Source: Deltaproteobacteria bacterium (GTDB taxonomy: Bacteria; Desulfobacterota; Desulfobulbia; Desulfobulbales; Desulfurivibrionaceae). Taken from it: DNA of 64,000 nt. Each line of letters starts with the position of its first letter. Positions within the stretch are counted from its first letter, which is position 1. A program made the position numbers and the translations under genes. Below the pieces are notes generated by a model, which did no database searches, was not told the origin of the DNA, and was given only the letters and a program-made list of their open reading frames with translations. The stretch spans positions 1 to 64,000 of the forward strand of contig DUZW01000015.1 of the NCBI GenBank assembly GCA_013349295.1. Direction: 5' to 3'. Shown here piece after piece: positions 1 to 8,221 of this stretch.

Positions 1-11
1 TTTGTCCGCAT
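1..11 (-). CDS. 5' end of a gene running off the left edge
   Basis: Only the first codons are in the window: an ATG on the minus strand (reverse of positions 9-11) followed by CGG ACA. Eight bases upstream lies a near-perfect Shine-Dalgarno, AAGGAGG, reading on the minus strand at about 20-26. A TTGACA hexamer on the minus strand (75-80) could be a -35 element, but I see no convincing -10 at normal spacing. The product cannot be named. The main support is the quality and spacing of the ribosome binding site. Confidence 0.45.
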
Positions 12-333
12 GCTGTTGTCCTCCTTATTTGTTGGATAATCATACGTAATATATTGCGTGTAATGTGCCGCTTCTGTCAATCCTGAGTTGCGGAAAAATT
101 TTCGACTATCTTTCTCGTGGGGGGGGGGAAAGGGGGGCGCGAAAGGGATCAGGCCCCATTTGAACTTCAGGCGGGAGAACTTCCGAGAGAAGCACTGTCG
201 CAAAAAAAAGCAACAGTTCAAGACAAAGTGGGAAAGCGGGACATCCCCCTGTTTTTCCGCAGCATGAGGGAGAGAGGATATTTAAGAACAAACAGCGAAA
301 CCACCGGCTCTGCCGACAGCCCCTTGCCGAGGC
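12..333. other. Non-coding stretch with a long G homopolymer
   Basis: No convincing gene is visible between the left-edge gene start and the histidine kinase stop codon; the short open frames here lack ribosome binding sites and family features. The stretch contains a run of ten G (119-128) followed three bases later by a run of six G (132-137). Such tracts can form G-quadruplexes, slip during replication, or be sequencing-length errors. Confidence 0.5.
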
Positions 334-2397
334 TCATCCCTGGTCGTTGCTGGCCACCGGCAGGTCGACGATGGCGACGGTGTGGTCGCCGGGCACGCTT
401 TCCAGGGTGAGTTGGCCGGCATGATCCCGCACCAACCCCTTGCTGATGCTTAACCCCAGGCCGGTGCCCTCGCCGGGCGGCTTGGTGGTGAACAGCGAAT
501 CGAAAATCCGGTTGATGACATCCTGCGGGATGCCGGTGCCATGGTCGGTGACGGTGGTCCGGATAAACTGGCGTCCGTCAATGGTGATCGCCCAACTGCG
601 AATCTCGATCCGTTTGTCGGGATCGCGGCCGGGAAAGCGCTGGTTGAGCGCATAGCGGGCGTTGGTCAACAGGTTGAGGAAAACCTGATGCAACTGCTGG
701 GGGTTGCCCTTCAGCAAGGGAAGATCTTCGGGGATATCGACCTCAAGCTTGATCACATCCTTGTCGAGTTGATAGAGCAGCAGGGCGACACAGTCGTCGA
801 TCACCACCTTGAGATTGACATCCCCCACAATCTCGTCGCGCTGTCGGGCAAAGGAGAGGAGGTTGCTGATGATGGCCGCCACCCGTTCGCCTTCGCGGAT
901 AATCCTTTTCAGGATATCCTGAAAGGAGGCGTTTCCTTCTTCCTCCGCCTCGTCAAGCAGCACCTGCGTAAAATTGATGATCCCGTTCACCGGGTTGTTG
1001 ATCTCGTGGGCCACCCCGGCGGCGAGTTCGCCGATGGCCGCCAGCTGGCCCGCCTTCAGGGCCTCGCTCCGCCGCTGCTCTTCCTCGGTGACATCTCGGA
1101 CCATGACGATGAAGAACCGCTTGGCCCCGAGGCGCATCTCGCTCAGCGACAGCGCAACGGGGAAGGAGTCGCCGCCGTTGCGTAGCCCGCTCAACGGCCG
1201 TCCGGAGGAAATGGCCTCCCGCAGGGCAGCGCCCAGATCCTCTTTGTCGCTGGTGCCGGCCGGGAAACGAACCAGAAACTCGATGGGCCGGCCCACCGCC
1301 TCTTCGGCATAGTAGCCGAACATGGCGGCGGCCGAGGCATTGATCGATTCGATGGTTCCGTTTTCTTCCAGGGTGATCAATCCGTCCAGCATGTTGTTGA
1401 TGATGGCCCGCAACCGCGTTTCCGCCTGTTCCTTCTCGCGGATGGAGCCGGTGATGCGATAGGCGCCGAGAAAAATACCGAGCAGACCGAGAATCCACAG
1501 CGCGCCGTGGGCCAGGGCCATGGTGAAGACATCCTTGCGGAAGAGGGTGTTCAGAAGGGCCATGGGCACCGAAACGCTGATTCCGCCACGGATATCGCCC
1601 ACCTCGTAGCCCTGATCGGCATGGCACATGAGGCATCCCTTTTCGGTGATCATCGGCCGCATGAGCCGGAAATACTGCTGGCCGTCCATGTCCTGGATGG
1701 TCCAGGCCTCTTTTTCGTCCTTTTCGAAGGACTGGAGCGCCTTTCTTTCCCACGGGTCGGCGGCATTGTTGGGCCGGATCGGGTCGAGACTGGTGATGTG
1801 GCCCCGGGCGCCGCTGGCGGTGGTCTGCATCTCGTAAACCTGGCGGATCATGTACTCGGGGTTGACCAGGGTGAGGGGGCGCCCGGAATCGGTGACCGCG
1901 CTGGAATCGGAAAAATGCTTGAGGTAGGGATTGGGGCCGGTGCTCTTGGTAATCGGCACGAAGAGGCCGTTCTGGCTCGCGGCCCAACGGTAATAGAGGA
2001 GATCTTTATCAAAGATGGTCCGGGCTTCGTTCATGGCCACGGCCATGGTTTCCTGCCGCTTGTTGTAGATGGACCAGGCCAGTGAGGCGCAGGTGAGGAT
2101 GGTCCAGATGACCACCATGATCCATGGATAGGGGCCGAGCCGGGATCGCCCGTCTTGAAAGGTGTCGCGCTTGGTGATGTGGCTCTCCAGCATGATGCAG
2201 AGAATGGCGGCCAGCAGGGCGAGAATTCCGCCGACAATGGCGTGGGTGACGTCCAGGTAAGGGATGTTCGGATGAAGAAAGAGATCGATCAGGGCGCTCA
2301 GGTTGCCGAGAAGCCCAATGATCAGTCCGTAGGCAAAATACCGCCAACGGGCGCTGTGCCCGTGGAGAAGCCGTGACGACAGGGTGGGGGATTTCAT
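334..2397 (-). CDS. Membrane histidine kinase with haem-type CxxCH (DUF3365) sensor and PAS
   Basis: This is a 687-residue sensor kinase. The N-terminus has several hydrophobic segments (roughly residues 15-85 and 95-115). A periplasmic DUF3365/Tll0287-like domain follows, with the c-type haem motif CLMCH near residue 255, then another membrane segment near 300. After that come a PAS domain (about 325-435), a HisKA H-box GVAHEINNP near 465 and an HATPase_c domain with DHGTGIP and GTGLGLS. It should autophosphorylate on the H-box histidine in response to redox or a small ligand bound by the haem domain; that signal is inferred from the domain. No response regulator is adjacent. The ATG is preceded by GGGAG at good spacing. 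A strong orphan hairpin lies just upstream. Confidence 0.85.
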   Translation of the reverse strand: MKSPTLSSRLLHGHSARWRYFAYGLIIGLLGNLSALIDLFLHPNIPYLDVTHAIVGGILALLAAILCIMLESHITKRDTFQDGRSRLGPYPWIMVVIWTILTCASLAWSIYNKRQETMAVAMNEARTIFDKDLLYYRWAASQNGLFVPITKSTGPNPYLKHFSDSSAVTDSGRPLTLVNPEYMIRQVYEMQTTASGARGHITSLDPIRPNNAADPWERKALQSFEKDEKEAWTIQDMDGQQYFRLMRPMITEKGCLMCHADQGYEVGDIRGGISVSVPMALLNTLFRKDVFTMALAHGALWILGLLGIFLGAYRITGSIREKEQAETRLRAIINNMLDGLITLEENGTIESINASAAAMFGYYAEEAVGRPIEFLVRFPAGTSDKEDLGAALREAISSGRPLSGLRNGGDSFPVALSLSEMRLGAKRFFIVMVRDVTEEEQRRSEALKAGQLAAIGELAAGVAHEINNPVNGIINFTQVLLDEAEEEGNASFQDILKRIIREGERVAAIISNLLSFARQRDEIVGDVNLKVVIDDCVALLLYQLDKDVIKLEVDIPEDLPLLKGNPQQLHQVFLNLLTNARYALNQRFPGRDPDKRIEIRSWAITIDGRQFIRTTVTDHGTGIPQDVINRIFDSLFTTKPPGEGTGLGLSISKGLVRDHAGQLTLESVPGDHTVAIVDLPVASNDQG

Positions 2398-2463
2398 GAT
2401 GAACTCCCTTGCGATAAGGTCGCGATGCGTAACGGGCCGAGGGCAAGAGACGCGTTCAAGGCC

Positions 2464-2533
2464 GCCGGACCGAAGCCTGTTGCCTGCGAGGATCTACGCC
2501 CGCAGGCAACAATCAGCACAGTAGCGGTCCGGC
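2464..2533. repeat. Long two-step hairpin followed by a plus-strand T-rich tail
   Basis: Two nested perfect arms are visible: an outer 9 bp stem (2464-2472 with 2525-2533) and an inner 11 bp stem (2478-2488 with 2501-2511) around a 12-base loop. The next plus-strand bases from 2534 are TTTTCTTTTGC, like an intrinsic terminator or small-RNA 3' end, but no plus-strand gene lies upstream. On the minus strand it sits between the HDOD gene stop and the histidine kinase start and has no T-run. It could be a structured RNA, a processed spacer or a cruciform-forming repeat. Confidence 0.6.
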
Positions 2534-2676
2534 TTTTCTTTTGCAACAACTAACCTTTTGTCGTCATGAGAATTTTATTCTGATCTCAACTGCCTGTTTT
2601 CTCTCTTGTCGCAACCGATTCCAGGCGGCAAGAGGCAGGATTTGAAAGATCGGCAAGCGAAGGCGGTTGTTAAGGA

Positions 2677-3573
2677 TTACTGAACGGAGAGCTGTTCGAA
2701 GATCTGATCCTTCATGTCGATGAGGTCGTCCGGGCCCAGATGCAGCTCGTGCAGCACTGCCTCGTTGATTTCGCTCCACTCCTCCGGGTCCCATTCGCCG
2801 TCGATGATCCGATCCACCATGCCGACGGAAAAGCCGAAGGTATAGGCGATGTAGTCGGCGACCTTGACGAGGGCAATGAGCCTTTGCGGCACGGCGCCCT
2901 GCTTGGAGAGGTCGGTGGTGTGGTGGTGGATGATGGTCTTGCAAACCGCATCGGGAAGCGACCAGGTTTTGGCCAGCAGCCCCCCCACCACGCAGTGGTC
3001 GGAGCCGATAAGCGCGTCTTCGTCCTGGATGATGTCGCGCTTATGGCTCAAGGCGGCATCGGTGAAAGGCAGATAGTCCGGACAGCGTTTCAGCAGCATC
3101 GGAATGGCGCAGTCGTGAAACAGGCCGGTCATGTAGGCCATGTCCGGGGTGATGTCTTCGGAGGTCAGGATGCCGCGCATGGTTTTTGCCAGGGATTCCG
3201 CCGCTACTGCCGTGTGCAGGGAATGATCCCAGAAAATCTTGTCCGCCGGGGTGGTGCCGCCCAAGGCATCCTGCAGGCAGGCGGTGAGCACCACCTTGCG
3301 GAAATTTTCCAGCCCCATGTAGGTAAGGGCCTTGACGATGGATTCGCACTTGCTGGCTAGGCCGAAGAAAGGGGAGTTGATGACGTTGATGACCTTGGCG
3401 CTGATGGAGGCGTCTTGGGTTACCAGATTGGCGATGCGCGCGAAGTTGGGGTGTTCGGAGCGCATTTCCTTGTTGATCTCGATGACGATGGTGGGCTGGG
3501 CCGGCAGCTTGATCTTGCTGACGATCTGCTTGGCGTGATCAAGGCGCTGGGCGTTGAAATCAATGGTGGTCAT
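2677..3573 (-). CDS. HDOD domain signalling protein
   Basis: This is a 298-residue HDOD protein. HDOD domains are catalytically degenerate relatives of HD phosphohydrolases, found in many signalling proteins of aquatic and delta-proteobacteria. The family pattern is clear from residue ~20: LPAQPTIVIEI, then DASISAKVINVINSPFFG, then the TYMGLENFRKVVL helix. The later HD region keeps HDCAIPMLL and an IIHHHTTD segment. The open frame extends upstream to 3687, but homology begins after MTTIDF, so I place the start at 3573. A second HDOD gene lies at 39777. The role is probably regulatory; the partner is unknown. Confidence 0.8.
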   Translation of the reverse strand: MTTIDFNAQRLDHAKQIVSKIKLPAQPTIVIEINKEMRSEHPNFARIANLVTQDASISAKVINVINSPFFGLASKCESIVKALTYMGLENFRKVVLTACLQDALGGTTPADKIFWDHSLHTAVAAESLAKTMRGILTSEDITPDMAYMTGLFHDCAIPMLLKRCPDYLPFTDAALSHKRDIIQDEDALIGSDHCVVGGLLAKTWSLPDAVCKTIIHHHTTDLSKQGAVPQRLIALVKVADYIAYTFGFSVGMVDRIIDGEWDPEEWSEINEAVLHELHLGPDDLIDMKDQIFEQLSVQ

Positions 3574-3717
3574 GCGGTGGCGCTCCGTTGCGAAAGATGG
3601 TGAGCGGCAATGACGGGCTATGGGCCGAATATTGTATCCCGGCAATGGTAGCATATTTGGAAAAGGTTCCAAGGAAAAAATGGGCACGGCGGAAGGGAAT
3701 GCGGGCGGATGATCTCC

Positions 3718-6420
3718 TCAGCCGCGATTCGGCAGGGGAGTGATCAGGCTTTTTCCGCGGCGGCGCAGCCATTTGTAGCCTTCGTGGCTCACGAGAAGGA
3801 GCACGGGAAAGGGCAGCAGGATCCAGAGGTCGTGGGCCGGTACATGGGCGGTGTTGAACACCTTTTGCACCGGGGCCACGTTGAGCAGGGCCCAGACCCA
3901 GACCAGTTCGGTCGCCATGGCCAGCAGCATCAGGCGGTTGGAGAAAATTCCCACGCTGAAGGCGGAAAATTCCCAGCTGCGCATGGTCCAGGCATTGAGG
4001 AGCTGGCAGGAGACGGCGCCCAACAGGGTCATGGTCATGGCCTGCCGGTGCAGCACCGGGTCGGCAAGATCCACGGTGCCGTACTGCCAGCCGTGCAGCA
4101 GAAGAAAGGAAAGGAAGGCGGCCATGGCGGCCGTGGCCTCGATGACACCCAGGAAAAAGTAGCCGCGTTTAAACACCTCCCAGTCGAGGATTTTTTCGTT
4201 TCTGCCCACCGGCGGTCGGTTCATGATGTTTTTTTCCGGTCTTTCGCTGCCCAGGGCCACGCCGGGGAGGATGTCCGTGCCCAGGTCGATGGAGAGGATC
4301 TGGATCACCGAAAGGGGCAGGGGGATTTTCAGGAAGAACTGCAGGATGTAAGGCACGATCTCGGGCATGTTGGAGGCAAGAACATAGGTGACGAACTTCT
4401 TGACGTTGAAATAGACGTTCCTGCCTTCCTCGATGGCAACGACGATGGAAGAGAAGTTGTCATCCAGCAGAACCATGTCCGCCGCCTCCTTGGCCACCTC
4501 GGTGCCGGAGAGGCCCATGGCGATGCCGATGTCCGCCTTTTTTAAAGCCGGAGCATCGTTCACCCCGTCGCCGGTCATGGCCACGACCTCGCCATTGTTC
4601 TGCAGGGCCGTGGCGATCCGCAGCTTCTGGCTGCTGGCCATTCTGGCAAAAAGGACGGTTTCGGCGGCGAGAATTTCTTCCAGTTCTTCGTCCCGTAATT
4701 TTTCCAGTTCAGGGCCGGTGATGACCCGGTCGAAATCCATGCCGATCCGGTGGGCAATGGCCGCAGCGGTGCGCGGGTTGTCGCCGGTGATCATCATGGT
4801 GCGGATGCCGGCGCCCTTGCAGGTGGCCATGGCTTCATACACCTCACTCCGCGGCAGATCCATGATGGCAACGAGTCCCAGCAGGGTCAGTTCTTCTTCC
4901 TCTGTCTTTTTGCCGCAAGCAATGAGCAGGACGCGAAAGGCCTGGTCTTCAAAAGCGGCTGCCCGGGCCAGGGCGGCCTGTCGGGCCGGGTCGTGTAACG
5001 GGTGTTCCGTGCCGTCATCCCCCAAAAAGGTCGTGCATTTGGGCAGCAACACCTCAACCGCTCCCTTGGCAAAGAGCCGGATCGTATCCTCATCCTGATA
5101 TACGGATGACATCATTTTGCGTTCGCTGGTGAAGATGAACTCCCGCAGTTTTTGCATTTCCGGGGCTTTGATCCCCTTTTTGTCGGCGGCCGCGACAATG
5201 GCCAGTTCGGTAGGGTCGCCGCGCAGGCTCTCCTCGTCGATCCTGGCCCGGCAGTTGAGGAGGCCGGCGGTGAGCAGGGCGGTGAGGCGGTGTTCCGTGC
5301 TTTCATTTTGTCGGTCAAAGGAGAATTCGCCCGGATCGCGATACCCTTCTCCCGAGATGCTTACCTCCTCGCCGCCTGCAAGCCAGAGCAGCTTGAGGGT
5401 CATCTCGTTTCTGGTCAGGGTGCCGGTTTTATCGGTGCAGATGACCGTGGCGCTGCCCAGGGTTTCCACGGAGTCGAGGTTCTTGATCAGGGCGTTGTGT
5501 CTGGCCATGCGCTGGCTGGCCAGGGAGAGCGACAGGCTGATGGTCGGCAATAATCCCTCCGGCACGTTGGCGACAATGAGGGCAAGGGCGAAGATTGAGG
5601 CGAGCATGATCCCCTTGCCGGAGAAGAGGCCAAGGGCAAAAAAGACGCAGCCCATGAGCAGGGCAATAGCCGTAAAGATGCGGGTGATGTGGATGATCTC
5701 CCGCTGCATGGGGGTGATGGTTTTGCGCACGTTCTTGGTGAGGCTGGCAATATTGCCGAATTCCGTGGCATTGCCCGTGGCGCTGGCCACCGCCACCCCG
5801 CTGCCGGAAAGCACGGTGGTGCCGGCAAAGACCATGTTTTTTGCTTCAAGACTCCGTCCGGCGTTGCCCGGCAGCAGGCTGCGGGCCACGGGCGCCGATT
5901 CGCCCGTGAGGGACGAGAGATTGAGATAGAGAGAGTTGGCCTCGATGATAATCCCATCCGCCGCAACCTTGTTTCCTTCTTCCAGAAGCATGATGTCGCC
6001 CGGCACCAGCGCTTCTGCCGTGATTTGCACCACCTCGCCGTCGCGTTTTACCGAGACCAGGGAGGGGATCAGCTTGAGAAGCTCCTCCATGGCCTTGTCC
6101 GCGCGGTATTCCTGCCAGAAGGTAAAAGTGGCGTTGATGATTACCGCGCCGATGATGGCATAGCCCAGGACATCGCTGCCCTGTCCCGGATCATAATGAT
6201 CGGCGATAAAGGAGAGCAGGGCGGCCACCTCAAGGAGGATGGCGAAAAAATTGCCGTACTGGGCGCAGTAGGCGAGCAGGTAATTTTTTTTCGCAACCTG
6301 TTCCAGGACATTGGGGCCGAATTCCCGCTGCCGCCGGGCGACATGGGCGGCGGAGAGGCCGTTTTCCGAGGTTTTCAGCCGTCGGAGCAACGCATCCTTA
6401 TCCAGGGTGTACAGCTGCAT
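3718..6420 (-). CDS. P-type cation ATPase, type II, with Na,K-ATPase-like (IIC) signatures
   Basis: This is a 900-residue P-type ATPase with a complete core: N-terminal cation ATPase domain, LTGES (about 171-175), phosphorylation site DKTGTLT (about 330), and the hinge TGDGVNDAPALK. Ion-site helices resemble animal Na,K-ATPase more than SERCA. M4 reads VANVPEGLL, followed by RMAR.N.L.KNLDSVETLGS. M5 has SNMPEIVPY, keeping the Asn and Glu equivalent to N776/E779. M6 has IDLGTDILP with both Asp (D804/D808 equivalents). Established knowledge: these residues bind Na+ and K+ in IIC pumps. Actual ion specificity is inferred. No beta-subunit-like gene is seen nearby. Its ATG overlaps the stop of the upstream universal stress protein gene by one base, so the two are probably translationally coupled. 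Confidence 0.85.
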   Translation of the reverse strand: MQLYTLDKDALLRRLKTSENGLSAAHVARRQREFGPNVLEQVAKKNYLLAYCAQYGNFFAILLEVAALLSFIADHYDPGQGSDVLGYAIIGAVIINATFTFWQEYRADKAMEELLKLIPSLVSVKRDGEVVQITAEALVPGDIMLLEEGNKVAADGIIIEANSLYLNLSSLTGESAPVARSLLPGNAGRSLEAKNMVFAGTTVLSGSGVAVASATGNATEFGNIASLTKNVRKTITPMQREIIHITRIFTAIALLMGCVFFALGLFSGKGIMLASIFALALIVANVPEGLLPTISLSLSLASQRMARHNALIKNLDSVETLGSATVICTDKTGTLTRNEMTLKLLWLAGGEEVSISGEGYRDPGEFSFDRQNESTEHRLTALLTAGLLNCRARIDEESLRGDPTELAIVAAADKKGIKAPEMQKLREFIFTSERKMMSSVYQDEDTIRLFAKGAVEVLLPKCTTFLGDDGTEHPLHDPARQAALARAAAFEDQAFRVLLIACGKKTEEEELTLLGLVAIMDLPRSEVYEAMATCKGAGIRTMMITGDNPRTAAAIAHRIGMDFDRVITGPELEKLRDEELEEILAAETVLFARMASSQKLRIATALQNNGEVVAMTGDGVNDAPALKKADIGIAMGLSGTEVAKEAADMVLLDDNFSSIVVAIEEGRNVYFNVKKFVTYVLASNMPEIVPYILQFFLKIPLPLSVIQILSIDLGTDILPGVALGSERPEKNIMNRPPVGRNEKILDWEVFKRGYFFLGVIEATAAMAAFLSFLLLHGWQYGTVDLADPVLHRQAMTMTLLGAVSCQLLNAWTMRSWEFSAFSVGIFSNRLMLLAMATELVWVWALLNVAPVQKVFNTAHVPAHDLWILLPFPVLLLVSHEGYKWLRRRGKSLITPLPNRG

Positions 6421-7241
6421 TACTCTTCTTCCCGGGCATAAAAGGCAATGGTGTTCACCGGCGTATAGCGGAAGAGACGGGCCATGGGGTCTTCCCTGAA
6501 AAATCGGGCAAAGGGAGACTGCCTTCGCCCGCCGATGATCATCAGCTGGAACTCATGGTGGGCAACATGGTGGAGAATCTGATCCACCTCGTTTTCGGCC
6601 AGGGCATGCTTGATCCGCAAGGGTATTTGCATGAGCTTGAGATTTTTCGCATAGTGGCTGAGCCGGTCGTTTATTTTCAGGAAGAGCTCCTTGGTGCTGC
6701 CGATATCCAGCCGGGCCATGCGTCGGTTCCCTGCCGTGGTGATGCTGTAAATCTCCGCCCCGGCGCCAAAGGCCTTGGCCATGGCGCTGAAGAAGATGAA
6801 TTTTTTGATGGAGAGACGGTCTCCCCGGATGGGGAGGAGGATATTTTCGCTGAGGAAGGCTGCGTCCACATGCGCCACCCGGACGATGGCCAGGTCGGCC
6901 GGCAGCTGCACGCGGGTTAGTTTTTCGCTGAGCGAGTCCTCGAAGAAGCGTTTGCGCATCCGGGTGCTGCAGAAGAGGATGTCGGTATTGGTTTCCAGGA
7001 GATGGGCCCGGATGGCCGGCGCCGGTTCGCCTGCCAGGAAGACACGTTCGGTTTTTATCTGATATTCCGCGGCTGCTTCTTCGATGGTCGCCATGCTGGT
7101 TTCCACCTCTTCCCGGCTGTCGGTGGGGTTGAGAACATGGAGCAGATCCAGGGTGTAGTTGAAGAGCGCTGCGTAGCGCAGGGCATAGAGAGCCGCGATG
7201 TCCGAAGTGACAAGGCCGTTGACCGCTGCGATGACTTTCAT
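6420..7241 (-). CDS. Universal stress protein (UspA family)
   Basis: This 273-residue cytoplasmic protein has the arrangement of UspA-type alpha/beta domains. The N-terminus MKVIAAVNGLVTSDIAALYALRYA and a later segment RGDRLSIKKFIFFSAMAKAFGA look like the starts of two Usp units; the C-terminal unit ends with HHEFQLMIIGGRRQSPFARFF, resembling the family's nucleotide-binding loop (G-2x-G-9x-G type) in degenerate form. It starts with ATG after AGGAGAG and ends in a one-base overlap with the P-type ATPase start. That coupling suggests it tunes or reports on the ATPase. This role is inferred. Confidence 0.75.
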   Translation of the reverse strand: MKVIAAVNGLVTSDIAALYALRYAALFNYTLDLLHVLNPTDSREEVETSMATIEEAAAEYQIKTERVFLAGEPAPAIRAHLLETNTDILFCSTRMRKRFFEDSLSEKLTRVQLPADLAIVRVAHVDAAFLSENILLPIRGDRLSIKKFIFFSAMAKAFGAGAEIYSITTAGNRRMARLDIGSTKELFLKINDRLSHYAKNLKLMQIPLRIKHALAENEVDQILHHVAHHEFQLMIIGGRRQSPFARFFREDPMARLFRYTPVNTIAFYAREEE

Positions 7242-7281
7242 GGACGTGTCTCTCCTGTTTGTGGCCGGGTGGCGTCAGGGA

Positions 7282-7914
7282 TCAGCTCAGGGTCTGGAAG
7301 ATATTTTTCAAGCCATTGGTTATGAACTCCACGGCAATGGCCGTCAGGATAAGACCCATGATTCGGGTGATGATGTTGATTCCGGTTTTGCCGAGCTTTT
7401 TGGCGATGTAGGGCGCGGCCATCAGGGAAAGAAAGATGGCCAGGCCGATGAGGAGGATGCCCGCGCTGGTAATGAGATAGGCCGAAATCCCTTTTGCCCT
7501 GTAAGCATAAACAATAACCGTGCTTATGGCGCCCGGCCCGGAGAGCAGGGGGATGGCCAGAGGCACGACGGCGATGGTTTCGCGGTCTGCCGTTTCTTCG
7601 GCCTCGTCGCTGGTGTGCGCGGCGCGGCTGGTCTTGGCCTGGAGCATGGAGGTGGCCATGAGCAACAGGAGAATGCCGCCGCCCACCCGGAAGGAGTCGA
7701 CGGAGATGCCGAAAAAACGGAGGATGAACTCGCCGCTGATCAGGGTGGTCAGGAGAATGGCCACCACGGCAATCGGCGTGATCCGGACGATCCTGGCCCG
7801 GTCTTCCGGGCGGTAGCCGTCGGTGAGGCTGATATAGATGGGGATGGCGCCGATCGGGTTGACGATGGCAAAGAGGGAGATGATGAATTTTATGTGTTCC
7901 GAAGAATCGGACAT
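7282..7914 (-). CDS. MarC family integral membrane protein
   Basis: This 210-residue, strongly hydrophobic protein has six likely membrane helices. It opens with the MarC pattern KFIISLFAIVNPIGAIPIYISLT, has a second signature VPLAIPLLSGPGAISTVIV in the middle, and ends with MGLILTAIAVEFITNGL. Family members were once linked to antibiotic resistance, but that role has been withdrawn; the substrate is unknown. The frame is open further upstream to 8046, but homology starts at MSDSSEH, so I chose 7914. It is 40 bp upstream of the universal stress protein gene on the same strand and probably heads that operon. Confidence 0.85.
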   Translation of the reverse strand: MSDSSEHIKFIISLFAIVNPIGAIPIYISLTDGYRPEDRARIVRITPIAVVAILLTTLISGEFILRFFGISVDSFRVGGGILLLLMATSMLQAKTSRAAHTSDEAEETADRETIAVVPLAIPLLSGPGAISTVIVYAYRAKGISAYLITSAGILLIGLAIFLSLMAAPYIAKKLGKTGINIITRIMGLILTAIAVEFITNGLKNIFQTLS

Positions 7915-8074
7915 GGCGCTAAATCCTGTGCGAATTGTGTTCGGCAGGCTCTTTCCGGGAAGGAAACCGGATACGCTTTTTTTTATTGTACATGGGAAAG
8001 CCGACCAGCGCAAACGTAAGCGATCGCAGGGTCGGCCCATTTTCATTATTGCTTCGGTGGTTAAATATGTAAAC

Positions 8075-8138
8075 CGTCATTCCCGCGAAGGCGGGAATCC
8101 AGAGAGTGGATGCCCGACGAAAACATTCGGGTATGACG
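8075..8138. repeat. 64 bp palindromic repeat of the CGTCATTCCCGCG type
   Basis: The element begins CGTCATTCCCG (8075) and ends CGGGTATGACG (8138), giving imperfect terminal inverted repeats. It also contains an inner hairpin TTCCCGCgaagGCGGGAA. This short palindromic element is widespread in proteobacterial genomes. Only one copy is seen in this window. Confidence 0.7.
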
Positions 8139-8186
8139 TATTTAATCGTCGGGCCAAGAACTACTCTATGGACGTCAGTTGAATTC

Positions 8187-8218
8187 CCGGAAAAGAAGCA
8201 AACTGATTACTCTTCCGG
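8187..8218 (-). terminator. Possible weak hairpin after the SLC12-like gene
   Basis: Arms CCGGAAAAG (8187-8195) and CTCTTCCGG (8210-8218) pair with one mismatch, directly downstream of the transporter stop on the minus strand. No T-run follows, so this may be a stabilising 3' stem rather than an intrinsic terminator. Confidence 0.3.
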
Positions 8219-8221
8219 ATT

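Larger units (their letters stand above)
7915..8221. other. Intergenic region holding a repeat and a weak hairpin
   Basis: There is no gene here. It contains the 64 bp inverted-repeat element at 8075-8138 and a weak hairpin just after the SLC12-like gene stop. Confidence 0.6.
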
